Shown in pieces: positions 1-7,373 of a DNA stretch of 8,909 nt. Under the pieces are notes generated by a model. The model worked only from the letters and a program-made list of their open reading frames with translations. It was not told where the DNA came from and made no database searches. Location: assembly GCA_001701075.1 (NCBI GenBank), contig DAAK01000054.1, positions 1 to 8,909 on the forward strand, written 5' to 3'. The first letter of the stretch is position 1, and each line of letters begins with the position of its first letter. The position numbers were made by a program, and so were the translations under genes. This DNA comes from Bacteroidales bacterium GP3 (GTDB lineage Bacteria; Bacteroidota; Bacteroidia; Bacteroidales; Muribaculaceae).

Positions 1-275
1 AGGCTACGCATGATAGTGGCCCAAGGATAAAGGAAAACGCACTCAACGTCGAACAAAAGAAATAAGATGGCGAAGATGTAGTAGCCAGATTTGAACTGAA
101 TCATTGACTCACCGCGGGTCGGGATACCGCATTCGTAGGTCTCGCCTTTCTTTACCGAGTAGGATTTAGGGGAGATGAGGCGAGCTATGAGCAGGGCCGC
201 AAATACGAGACCAATACCCGTAAGCGTCGCTGTGACCGCCAAATCTCCGTTGCTTATTTCCAACAGTAAATTCAT
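1..275 (-). CDS. nuoA: NADH-quinone oxidoreductase subunit A, 3' end cut by window edge
   Basis: This is a small membrane subunit of respiratory complex I (NDH-1), which passes electrons from NADH to quinone and pumps protons. It lies beside the quinone-binding region at the junction of the membrane and peripheral arms. The first 91 codons are visible; the family is usually about 115-130 residues, so roughly the last quarter lies outside the window. A first membrane helix spans about residues 12-34. It is followed by the conserved loop with YECG at residues 47-50. A second helix carries the signature FDVE at 75-78 and then FLYPWA at 81-86. I chose the ATG at 273-275 because it gives the normal short N-terminus before helix 1. 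There is no Shine-Dalgarno sequence, as is usual in Bacteroidota. nuoA normally opens the nuo operon, which fits the promoter just upstream. The subunit call is very secure. Confidence 0.96.
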   Translation of the reverse strand, partial: MNLLLEISNGDLAVTATLTGIGLVFAALLIARLISPKSYSVKKGETYECGIPTRGESMIQFKSGYYIFAILFLLFDVECVFLYPWATIMRS

Positions 276-349
276 ATATTAGATTATGTTTTAATTGTTT
301 ATTCAGATGTTAAGGTTTGGATAGGCAAAGTAGGTGCACAATCCAAGTG

Positions 350-381
350 CAAAGGTACTTAAAAATTCTTAAAATTGCAAT
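350..381 (-). promoter_or_regulatory. Bacteroidota-type promoter for nuoA
   Basis: Read on the minus strand, a perfect TAnnTTTG element (TACCTTTG) occupies 350-357. A TTG (-33 type) element lies at 378-380, exactly 20 bp upstream. This matches the promoter consensus known for the primary sigma factor of Bacteroides and relatives. Transcription would start around 340-346, leaving a leader of about 65-70 nt before nuoA. The AT-rich stretch at 358-396 covers the spacer and upstream region. No operator-like repeat was recognised. Confidence 0.8.
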
Positions 382-383
382 AT

Positions 384-427
384 TTTTTTGAATAAAAAAT
401 GGGAAGAACTTTGAGATCTTCCCATTT
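384..427 (-). terminator. Rho-independent terminator after the macroglobulin gene
   Basis: A perfect 11-bp inverted repeat has arms at 397-407 and 417-427 and a 9-nt loop. On the minus strand the stem closes with ATTT and runs straight into a T-rich tract (TTTATT, 391-396). On the plus strand no T-run follows, so it acts on the minus-strand transcript. It lies 35 bp past the macroglobulin stop codon and marks the end of that operon, insulating it from nuoA. The 276-462 gap holds only this terminator and the nuoA promoter. Confidence 0.88.
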
Positions 428-462
428 ATGTAGATTTGGCCTTAAGGATGCTGAATATTTTG

Positions 463-3400
463 TTATTTCACTTGGAGGAGGGAGCCGGCGGAATGGGCGA
501 CGGTCAATGGGGAATATTGCGATTGGCATGTCGCTATGCCGCAGCTGAAAATCCCTTCCTGGCTTACCGTGCAGTCATAGGAGATGACGTGTTGTCCTTT
601 CGGAAGCCATCCGAAGAAAAGATTGGTGGAGGCATCGCGTACTTCTCGGTAGAATCCTATGCCATCAGAGGATGTATAGCCCGAAAGTTGGACTGTGGGT
701 TCAAGGCAGGCACTGCGTTCATCGGTCACGGCCACATAGTCCATATCTCGACCGGCATTTATGAAAAGAGTAACTCGAACCTTCATACCCTTTTCAAGAG
801 TGATTCCCTCTTTCGGTGTCAGTTCACCATCCTTTCCTTCCACGAGGGCGACAATGCTCTTGCGGATAGAGAGTTCCGGAACATCTGCCGACACAACATC
901 CAGGATTGGAGACTCATATTGAGAGATAACGCCTCCCCATGCCGGAGAACTTCCTTTTCTTGATACAGAAAGAGTCTTGTTGGAGGCATCCTTTGCATTG
1001 AGGGTCATTGTGAAAGCACCTGTCAGTCTTGCCGTTTCAGGCAGGTTGAGTTTCTTACCCTTAATCTGGAATTTCGGAGTCTCTGAAGCTGTAGATGAGG
1101 TCCAGTCTGTTCCGGAGGTCAAGATTGCATTTACGGTTTCAACCGTATTTGTGCGTTTGCCCCAGTCCTGATATTGGCGTCCGAGCACGAGCCATTGGCG
1201 AAGGCTATCGATGACTTGATTCGAGGGCTGTATCTCCGCGAATGCTTCCAGAACGAGCGTAGTGTTCTGGAGTGCTGACATTCCTCCCCATCCCGAGTTC
1301 AGATTGTCAAACCACATTCCTTTTTCCGGAGACTCGCTTGCATATTGACGTAGCGATTCAAGAATCAGATTTGCAGTCTTATGGTCGCCGGCTCTCCATA
1401 GGAGGGTGGCAGCCTTTGCCTTGTCGCCGATGCCCATATCTTTCCATTCAGCTGCAATGTCTTTTCTTGCTCTTGCTGCAATCGACGCCATTTCAGTCCC
1501 AACGGCATCGGAAGGAAGATATGAAGTGGGGAATGCACTGCGCACATAAAGCCAGTCGAGAAGATAGCTTAATGATTCCCCCTTCTTATGATATTTCTTA
1601 TAGTCCTTGACTTTTTCGGAATCAACGTATCTTATGGCAGATTTCACCATGCCGCTGACATCCTTAAGTTGCTTCATGGCTCCGGCTTTCATAATCATTG
1701 AGAAGTGATGGATCACGTCCTGAGTTATGTACGCAGAAGACTCCATACCCGGGCACCAGCTCCAACCGCCATCGCGGTCCTGCAGGCTGCGGATGTCATC
1801 AAGAATCTCATTGATAGTTTTCTGGGCTTCCTCGTCGTCTAACAAAGATCCAAGACGGCTCATGCGGAGTGTCTCAGACTCAGCATTATTTACCCAAGGG
1901 GTGTTGGAAAGCTGGGTTATCTTCAGGTTCCCATCCTTCTCAAGATTGCTCTTAACAGCGGCAAACTGGGAATTACTGTCGGAAAGAAGTAGAGTGAGAC
2001 CCTTCTTAAGATTTGTGTTAGATGATATGAGGTTGTAGGCTATAGTATTTCCGAAAAGTGCATTCATTTTAGATGTTACACTTTTGGAGTCCGGCACCAC
2101 GATGTCGGGAAGGGCAGTGATGCAATACCATGCGGGGTTGTCGCAATATTGGAGAGTCACCTGATCCGTTTCCTTGAACTTAGGGAGTTTCACTTCAATA
2201 TTATTACTTTCCGGGGCAATCCAGAACGGTGTCGATTCCACTACAGGGGATGAAGCGGGGAGCACAGGCAGAAGAGCTTGCTCACCGTCACGGTGTCCGT
2301 CAGCCTCAGCATAAGCGAGGAAACCGACCGACGACACATTTGATGGTACCGTCCAAGGCAGAGTGAGAAGTCTATTGGCTGCAGTCTCTATAGGTCCCGG
2401 AGTGAAATCCTTAGCTGCAAGAGTCTTGCCGGATATGAGATCTACCAGTTCTATGCGGCATTTCGGGGCACAGGTGGCTCCGGAATTATTAAACACTGTG
2501 GCTGTCAATTCTATTACGTCGCCTGTGCGGACGAATCTTGGAGAGTGAGTGGAGACCATAACAGGTTTTGAAGCCACAGCCTCAAGAGAAGTCTTGGCCA
2601 CTTGCAGCGAAGAGTCGTAGCCGAGCAGCTGGAAAGCCCAAGTGGTATTGAAATTCGGGACGGTGAAGTCGATGCTTACTACGCCATCCTTATCAGAAAC
2701 GAGATAGGGCATGAAGAAAGCTACAGGACATTCCGTCTCACGCAATTCTGGAGAATCCTGAGAATTGGAAGCTTCGGACTCGCCTGATCCTCTAATCATC
2801 ATATCTTCTGCTGCTTCCTCTTCCACTACGGCAACATCATTCATAGCCATCTCTGGCATCGCATATTCAGCTTCTATTTTTGCCATTGGAGCGGATGCAG
2901 ACAATTTCATAGCGGAAGAATTGACAGCAGAGCGCATCACTGCCATCTCATTTCTCACTCCGGTGGTGTAGACGACTCCGTCGTAGAATCTATCGCCATT
3001 GATTCCCCATCCCTGGCCGTAGTCGTTGATCAGAGGGAAGGTGAAATTAGAATAAGATAGATATTTTGTATTTAATAAAGCAGCGTTGACAGATCCGTTT
3101 CGGTTGTAATCTCCATTCATTCTATAGAATTTGTTATATCCGTTCATTCTCGGATTAAAATTCCAGCTGAATGGAGTGATTGCATTCAGTGCGGCATCTG
3201 TCATCACAGCCATGGCAGGGATATCAGCTGCATTGCCTGATTTGCGATAGAATTTAAACGACCAGTTTTCTTCATCTCCGGCAGATATCTTATCGCGGAA
3301 TGACTCAGTGGAGACACTCAATTTGTCGTCGGCAGTTGCCGGCAAAATAGTCACATTGCTCGACTGCAGATCCAAATCGGAGAGATAGGAGAGGTTAAGC

Positions 3401-6249
3401 TGATAATTTTGGTTCCCTTTTGGCGCCTTTACAGGAATTGAAAGATTATCTTTCTCAATATGAAGCCATTCTACCGACAAAATCTCACCATTTGCCGATA
3501 ATACAGCAGGAATCCAACGGTCGGCAACGCCACTTCCTATCGTGACATTCACATCTTTCTTGTTTTCTTCTGCTGTGATTGTCATTTCCGGAACCCATAG
3601 CAGTGTGCCTTCCGGAGCCATCTTGTCTGTGTGGCGCCAGAAAGTAATCGGCAAGGATGATTTTATTTCGCTATCCTCTTTCAATGCAACCTCAATGGAG
3701 TAGACAGCCGAAGTATAATCCTTGTCTGGAAGTGTCAGAACAGGCGACATGAATTCACCCTCAGCCACTATGTCCTTTGTAGCCTGATTTATCATCTTGA
3801 AGGTGAGTCCCTTCTTGACGTTTCTGCCGAGCATATCTCTTACATAGAAAAGCATGTTTGGTATGCTATCGGCAATATCAAATTTCATATCGTATTGCGA
3901 AGGATAGATATTGAATTCCTTGCCTAAGGCAAATCTTTCTGTAGGACCATTCTGTGTTTCTCCTGCCGGGGAAGTGGCTGAAACTTTCACAGAGAATACG
4001 CCACGCTCGAATTGGGTGCCCTTCAGGTTTGCTGTGGGAAGTTCGATGACATATTTGCCGTCGGCATCCGCGGTCACGGAGGCATCGTAAGAGCCGGAAC
4101 TGCGCATATACCAACGCATCGGGGGCGTATACGAGACAGTATATTTTATAGTTGCTCCTCCCACCGGCATTCCGGAATAGGTGAGTACTTGACCTTTCAG
4201 ACGCACTACATCGCCCGCAGCGACATCCTCTTCAGAGTGATCTGCTGATATAAAGAAAGTAGGGGCCACATAATCAGCCACCTGGAAATAGGCTCTTTCG
4301 ATAGTCTGGTCCTTGTCGTTAAGGGCTGTGATTTGCCAGTTCCCGAGTAGTCCCTGCGTTGGAACTGCAAATTCCACAGTTGCGCGGCCATAGCTGTCAG
4401 TGACAATCGTTTTGGAAGCGACCTCCTTGCCATTGGCGTCGCGGAGCATTATCTTGAAATTGACATCCTTGTCAAGTGTCCTTTCAAGATTTTGGGTACT
4501 GTATGCTATCACTGTGGCGCGTATGCTGTCGCCGGGATGGCAGAGAGCGCGGTCAGTGAGAATTTGTGCATATTGGCGCGATGTCGTGTCCTGCCTATAT
4601 GGAGTATTATAGTATCTGGAATCACTGCTCCATTTAGAACCATTGAAAGAAGCCTCAATTTCAAATTTATCGGTATCGACAGAGACTCTTCCATCATTGC
4701 CGGTAGTGAGAGTCTTTATAAGTTGACGAGCTGAAGAATAGTTCTTTTTCGTGTATACATTTACTTGTGCCCCTTTTATCGGTTTCCCGTTACTGCCTTC
4801 GACTACAAAAACCTGGGTAGATGCATCCGGACCTTGGAGTGTCATTACACTGATATCACTTACTGTAAAAGGTTGCCTCCATCTATCCTCAAGAATAGTT
4901 GGGTAAATGCCCTTGCTGTTGGGAGTTGCACTTGGAATCACGACGTATGTTCCCTTCGGGAGAATCCCTATCTCAGCTTTTGCTTCGGCTGAAAATGGCA
5001 CTTCACCTTTAGCAGTGACCTTGCTGGCCTTTACCAATCGGCATCGTGTTGCCAATTCACGGGTCTTAGGAGCACGCTCCGCATCAGCAAACTGTGAGTA
5101 ATCATAGATAAGCACCCAGGAATCATTGCAATTTGTCAGCTTGACATCCATCGAGATATCGGCAGAAGAAAGATATTGCGATTTGTAGCGTATGTCAGCA
5201 AAAGGTTTTGTCAGGTCGTTGAGGATGTTTTTCAAATTGTTGGCATACATTCCTTTAGGAAACTCTGCCACTGAGCGGCGAAGCATCCCGATATATTCCT
5301 TGGCGCTGTAAGGGAAAGCTGAAGTATCTGCGGAAAGGGGTTCTTCAGAGACATAGTCGCGAAGTTCTCCGAGGATAAGCTGTTCCCCTTCGGTGCCTCT
5401 TACCATTTCAAGGGCTGACAGAAGAGAATTCATCCTCATGCTGTAGGGGAGGGTGTTGGCTTTATCTGAAAGGGCCTTTGCGAGAATAATCGTCCTTTTT
5501 CCAGAGTCCGCAGAATTGATAAGTCGCTCTATGGCTGTATCGCGCAGTTGGGCGCATTTCTGCCCTGGAGTGACAGCTTCTGACTGGTTGGAAAAGAAAG
5601 GGATGATGTCTTTTGAAGCATCGGCATAGGTGTTAAGAAGGGAGAATGATCTTTCGCATAGGAATTCAGCCACAGTCATTCCCTGGGCATATGCATCGGA
5701 TGTGTTTTCAAGAAATTTATTCCAGTCCTTAAGATTTAGATTATCTGGAATCTTGGCATTCAATACGTCCTTGCAAATGTCATGAATCTTCAGTGCAAAT
5801 ATGTCGCGGCTCCATTCATAAGGATCGGCAGGGACGGAATCCGTAGGTATCTTACGCGAGTCAGCCTTCCATTGGATGGAATTATATATTGAATTGTAGA
5901 TGTCAGCCTCAATGAGCATGAAAGCCGGTCGCCAGGTTTCCGGAGCTAATCCTGCAATGCTGTCGATTTTTGCGAGCCCATCAGAAGCATTGTCTTTGCT
6001 GACTAAATTTGAAGCTGTCACTGACTGGATTACCGCTTCGACAGCAGCCGGCCAATCGTTTGCAGCGACGGCTTTTTCAAGATTTGCAGAAGCTTTCTTC
6101 TCTACAGTCTTGGGATAAGCGAAATCAGGGGTTGTCATTACTTTAGAAGATGTCCGTTTAGCAGCTGTTGCAGAGAAAAGCAATCCGCCTAAAAGCACGG
6201 CAGTTGCCAATGAGGCAACTGCACGCAAGGAATATGATTTATTTTTCAT
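463..6249 (-). CDS. Secreted alpha-2-macroglobulin family protein lacking the thioester
   Basis: Family members are large multidomain proteins; those that inhibit proteases do so by offering a bait region and changing shape when it is cut. Residues 1-30 form a type I signal peptide with no lipobox Cys, so a soluble periplasmic or exported protein is expected. Residues about 31-350 form a helical N-terminal region. A series of macroglobulin (MG) beta domains follows from about 355, including PIKGAQVNVY near 490-499 and TDRALCHPGD at 565-574 (family norm DRAxYRPGQ). A low-complexity putative bait region covers about 1100-1170. An AFF-P-L motif at 1177-1182 leads into further MG domains. The helical toroid starts at NPAWY (1371-1375) and has GGWSW at 1494-1498. 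The C-terminal domain carries RDMDYVAVTDER at 1834-1845. The thioester Cys and Gln are replaced by Ser. The gene follows the Spy-like gene by 22 bp and is probably co-transcribed with it. The family is certain; the target is unknown. Confidence 0.94.
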   Translation of the reverse strand: MKNKSYSLRAVASLATAVLLGGLLFSATAAKRTSSKVMTTPDFAYPKTVEKKASANLEKAVAANDWPAAVEAVIQSVTASNLVSKDNASDGLAKIDSIAGLAPETWRPAFMLIEADIYNSIYNSIQWKADSRKIPTDSVPADPYEWSRDIFALKIHDICKDVLNAKIPDNLNLKDWNKFLENTSDAYAQGMTVAEFLCERSFSLLNTYADASKDIIPFFSNQSEAVTPGQKCAQLRDTAIERLINSADSGKRTIILAKALSDKANTLPYSMRMNSLLSALEMVRGTEGEQLILGELRDYVSEEPLSADTSAFPYSAKEYIGMLRRSVAEFPKGMYANNLKNILNDLTKPFADIRYKSQYLSSADISMDVKLTNCNDSWVLIYDYSQFADAERAPKTRELATRCRLVKASKVTAKGEVPFSAEAKAEIGILPKGTYVVIPSATPNSKGIYPTILEDRWRQPFTVSDISVMTLQGPDASTQVFVVEGSNGKPIKGAQVNVYTKKNYSSARQLIKTLTTGNDGRVSVDTDKFEIEASFNGSKWSSDSRYYNTPYRQDTTSRQYAQILTDRALCHPGDSIRATVIAYSTQNLERTLDKDVNFKIMLRDANGKEVASKTIVTDSYGRATVEFAVPTQGLLGNWQITALNDKDQTIERAYFQVADYVAPTFFISADHSEEDVAAGDVVRLKGQVLTYSGMPVGGATIKYTVSYTPPMRWYMRSSGSYDASVTADADGKYVIELPTANLKGTQFERGVFSVKVSATSPAGETQNGPTERFALGKEFNIYPSQYDMKFDIADSIPNMLFYVRDMLGRNVKKGLTFKMINQATKDIVAEGEFMSPVLTLPDKDYTSAVYSIEVALKEDSEIKSSLPITFWRHTDKMAPEGTLLWVPEMTITAEENKKDVNVTIGSGVADRWIPAVLSANGEILSVEWLHIEKDNLSIPVKAPKGNQNYQLNLSYLSDLDLQSSNVTILPATADDKLSVSTESFRDKISAGDEENWSFKFYRKSGNAADIPAMAVMTDAALNAITPFSWNFNPRMNGYNKFYRMNGDYNRNGSVNAALLNTKYLSYSNFTFPLINDYGQGWGINGDRFYDGVVYTTGVRNEMAVMRSAVNSSAMKLSASAPMAKIEAEYAMPEMAMNDVAVVEEEAAEDMMIRGSGESEASNSQDSPELRETECPVAFFMPYLVSDKDGVVSIDFTVPNFNTTWAFQLLGYDSSLQVAKTSLEAVASKPVMVSTHSPRFVRTGDVIELTATVFNNSGATCAPKCRIELVDLISGKTLAAKDFTPGPIETAANRLLTLPWTVPSNVSSVGFLAYAEADGHRDGEQALLPVLPASSPVVESTPFWIAPESNNIEVKLPKFKETDQVTLQYCDNPAWYCITALPDIVVPDSKSVTSKMNALFGNTIAYNLISSNTNLKKGLTLLLSDSNSQFAAVKSNLEKDGNLKITQLSNTPWVNNAESETLRMSRLGSLLDDEEAQKTINEILDDIRSLQDRDGGWSWCPGMESSAYITQDVIHHFSMIMKAGAMKQLKDVSGMVKSAIRYVDSEKVKDYKKYHKKGESLSYLLDWLYVRSAFPTSYLPSDAVGTEMASIAARARKDIAAEWKDMGIGDKAKAATLLWRAGDHKTANLILESLRQYASESPEKGMWFDNLNSGWGGMSALQNTTLVLEAFAEIQPSNQVIDSLRQWLVLGRQYQDWGKRTNTVETVNAILTSGTDWTSSTASETPKFQIKGKKLNLPETARLTGAFTMTLNAKDASNKTLSVSRKGSSPAWGGVISQYESPILDVVSADVPELSIRKSIVALVEGKDGELTPKEGITLEKGMKVRVTLFINAGRDMDYVAVTDERSACLEPTVQLSGYTSSDGIGFYREVRDASTNLFFGWLPKGQHVISYDCTVSQEGIFSCGIATCQSQYSPLTVAHSAGSLLQVK
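2026..2139 (-). other. Degenerate thioester site of the macroglobulin (residues 1371-1408)
   Basis: In thioester-bearing relatives this stretch reads roughly NPAWY-x-x-x-ALP, then a CxEQ motif nine residues after ALP (family knowledge, from memory). Here NPAWY (1371-1375) and ALP (1379-1381) are intact, and the downstream N-x-x-A at 1401-1404 is in the expected register. The residues at the Cys and Gln positions are Ser1390 and Ser1393. The segment aligns without a gap, so the loss is by substitution and not deletion. No other CxEQ occurs in the protein. Confidence 0.8.
2740..2952 (-). other. Putative bait region of the macroglobulin (residues 1100-1170)
   Basis: The stretch lacks the regular beta pattern of its surroundings and is rich in Met, Ala, Glu and Ser. 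There are nine methionines between residues 1102 and 1151, an acidic run VVEEEAAED at 1141-1149, and a Ser/Glu-rich end up to 1168. It lies just before the conserved AFF-P-L motif, which is where the flexible bait loop sits in bacterial macroglobulins. Scattered Arg, Lys, Met and Glu residues would offer cut sites to several protease classes. That it is the bait is an inference from position and composition. Confidence 0.6.
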
Positions 6250-6271
6250 GTGATGAGACGTGGTCTATTTT

Positions 6272-6829
6272 TCAAAGATCTATCGGAATTGGAGGGCAAG
6301 ATTCGGGTGCAGAAATGTTGTCGGAGCAGTCTGATGGCCTTTTATCTTGCGGTTTGGGTCCCTTGTTGCCATGCTGATGTTTCCCATCATGATGCTTCTT
6401 GCGCATCTCCTTCATCTTTTGGAAAAATTTATCTTCCGCCTGATGCATGGTGTAGATTTGCTTTGCCGAAAGGATAGCCTCAAACTTAGCATCGTATTTC
6501 TTTACGATTTCATTATCTTTAGCGCGTGCATTCTGTTGCAACTCAGAAAGTTTCTTGTAGTCGGCCTCAGAAGCGTTGCTTTTCTTCTTCATTTCTCTTT
6601 CAAACTTCCAAGCCTCGGCTCCCGCATGACGGCGCTCTTTGTCATATTCATTATAAAGAGGCACGAACTCAGCCTTTTCTTTTTCGGAAAGCTGCATCTC
6701 TTTTGCGAGATAGTCGGTTTTAAACTGCTGCAGTTCCTCCATCATCTTGGCGTTGTCTTTCTTCTCCTGAGCTGCAGAATATGGGATAGCCAGGAAAGCG
6801 AAAAGGATGAGTAAAAGATATTGTTTCAT
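6272..6829 (-). CDS. Secreted Spy/CpxP-like periplasmic protein with His-rich tail
   Basis: This 185-residue protein is probably a periplasmic helical protein of the kind Bacteroidales place after an anti-sigma-like gene. Residues 1-20 form a signal peptide ending in YSAA, with cleavage predicted before Gln21. The mature part is almost all charged helix. Residues 36-62 (F-x-x-x-YLAKEMQLSEKE then FVPLYNEYD) and 117-140 (ILSAKQIYTMHQAEDKF) resemble the helix pattern of Spy/CpxP/heavy-metal-sensor proteins, including 'LS/LT-x-x-x' helix starts. Spy-type proteins bind unfolded proteins and CpxP-type proteins bind a sensor; neither activity can be assigned here. The tail has a His cluster (HHDGKHQH, 146-153) and a Pro-rich end with Cys168 and Cys178. 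It starts 43 bp after the upstream gene, with no Shine-Dalgarno sequence, and ends 22 bp before the macroglobulin. Secretion is secure; the family link is moderate. Confidence 0.75.
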   Translation of the reverse strand: MKQYLLLILFAFLAIPYSAAQEKKDNAKMMEELQQFKTDYLAKEMQLSEKEKAEFVPLYNEYDKERRHAGAEAWKFEREMKKKSNASEADYKKLSELQQNARAKDNEIVKKYDAKFEAILSAKQIYTMHQAEDKFFQKMKEMRKKHHDGKHQHGNKGPKPQDKRPSDCSDNISAPESCPPIPIDL

Positions 6830-6872
6830 AGGAATATCATTAATCTTTTATAATTAATAATTGATCATTGAC

Positions 6873-7283
6873 TTAGAGGTTGGAGTTATTAAAATCTTTT
6901 TTGAACTCTTCTATTGAAGAATACTGAGAGCAAATGTCGTCCTCAAGCATGAAAAGATCAGAGTTGTCAGATGGAGCATACCAATCGGCATGGTCGGCAT
7001 TAGCCATTGCAATGGCTATCGACTCCGGTGGATTGTCGAGGCTCAGGTCGGTAGTGGTCATCATATGGAACATATTCATCATACACCAGATGCCGGCAAA
7101 CATAGCTGCCATATAGACGTATGGCTGTATTTTACGCCACATAGAAAGCTTTTCAGGTTTCTGCTCCTGATATTCCGGAAGATTTTCCAATATTTTGCTT
7201 CTGACACTATCGAAATAATTGTCGGGAACGGTGTACCCGGTCTTGCCTCCGACTTTTTCGAGTATGTTGTGTTCAGTTTTCAT
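6873..7283 (-). CDS. Single-pass membrane protein, anti-sigma-factor-like (Bacteroidales type)
   Basis: This 136-residue protein has no signal peptide and one clear membrane helix at about 53-73 (starting PYVYMAAMFAGIW). The N-terminal part carries YTVPDNYFDSVRSKILENLP at 17-36. This 'VPxxYFD...LP' element recurs in small proteins encoded just after ECF sigma factors in Bacteroidales, where they are thought to act as anti-sigma or sensor partners. The C-terminal 60 residues are acidic and would be periplasmic, ending in a YSSIEEFKKDF helix. If the analogy holds, the N-terminus contacts a cytoplasmic regulator and the C-terminus senses the envelope, perhaps through the Spy-like product encoded next. 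No ECF sigma gene lies directly upstream; the nearest gene is a TPR/HTH regulator 134 bp away. The membrane topology is firm, the anti-sigma role is inference, and binding to that HTH protein is a possible alternative. Confidence 0.7.
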   Translation of the reverse strand: MKTEHNILEKVGGKTGYTVPDNYFDSVRSKILENLPEYQEQKPEKLSMWRKIQPYVYMAAMFAGIWCMMNMFHMMTTTDLSLDNPPESIAIAMANADHADWYAPSDNSDLFMLEDDICSQYSSIEEFKKDFNNSNL

Positions 7284-7338
7284 GTAAATATATGTCGATA
7301 TAAAAAATTGAAGTTTAATTATTTATTAAAGTTTGCAG

Positions 7339-7373
7339 CCTTGTGTTCCAAAGCTTTTATTTATGTGACAAGG
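7339..7373. repeat. Short inverted repeat in the leader of the anti-sigma-like gene
   Basis: CCTTGT at 7339-7344 pairs with ACAAGG at 7368-7373 around a 23-nt centre that contains the 8-bp palindrome AAAGCTTT. It lies in the 134-bp gap (7284-7417) upstream of the anti-sigma-like operon. It could be an operator for the neighbouring HTH protein or a weak RNA hairpin, but arms this short can arise by chance. The gap shows no clear TAnnTTTG promoter, no strong terminator for the upstream gene and no convincing gene. Confidence 0.25.

Noticed and set aside
436..963. Plus-strand open frame of 175 codons
   Set aside because: It lies entirely antisense to the conserved C-terminal domain of the macroglobulin, whose minus-strand reading matches the family well. 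Its product has no recognisable features, and it has no promoter or leader of its own.
6270..6290. Possible promoter for the macroglobulin alone (TAGATCTTTG on the minus strand)
   Set aside because: The TA and TTTG are four bases apart instead of two, and no TTG lies at the right distance upstream. Co-transcription is simpler.
6290..6340. C-terminal tail of the Spy-like protein as a frameshift artefact
   Set aside because: One alternative frame stops soon after the His cluster, which would give a shorter protein. Nothing in the DNA (no homopolymer or slippery site) supports a shift, so the annotated frame was kept.
6347..6814. Plus-strand open frame encoding a very hydrophobic 155-residue product
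   Set aside because: The hydrophobicity follows from reading Lys/Glu-rich coiled-coil codons of the Spy-like gene backwards (AAG/GAG become CTT/CTC). It is a shadow frame.
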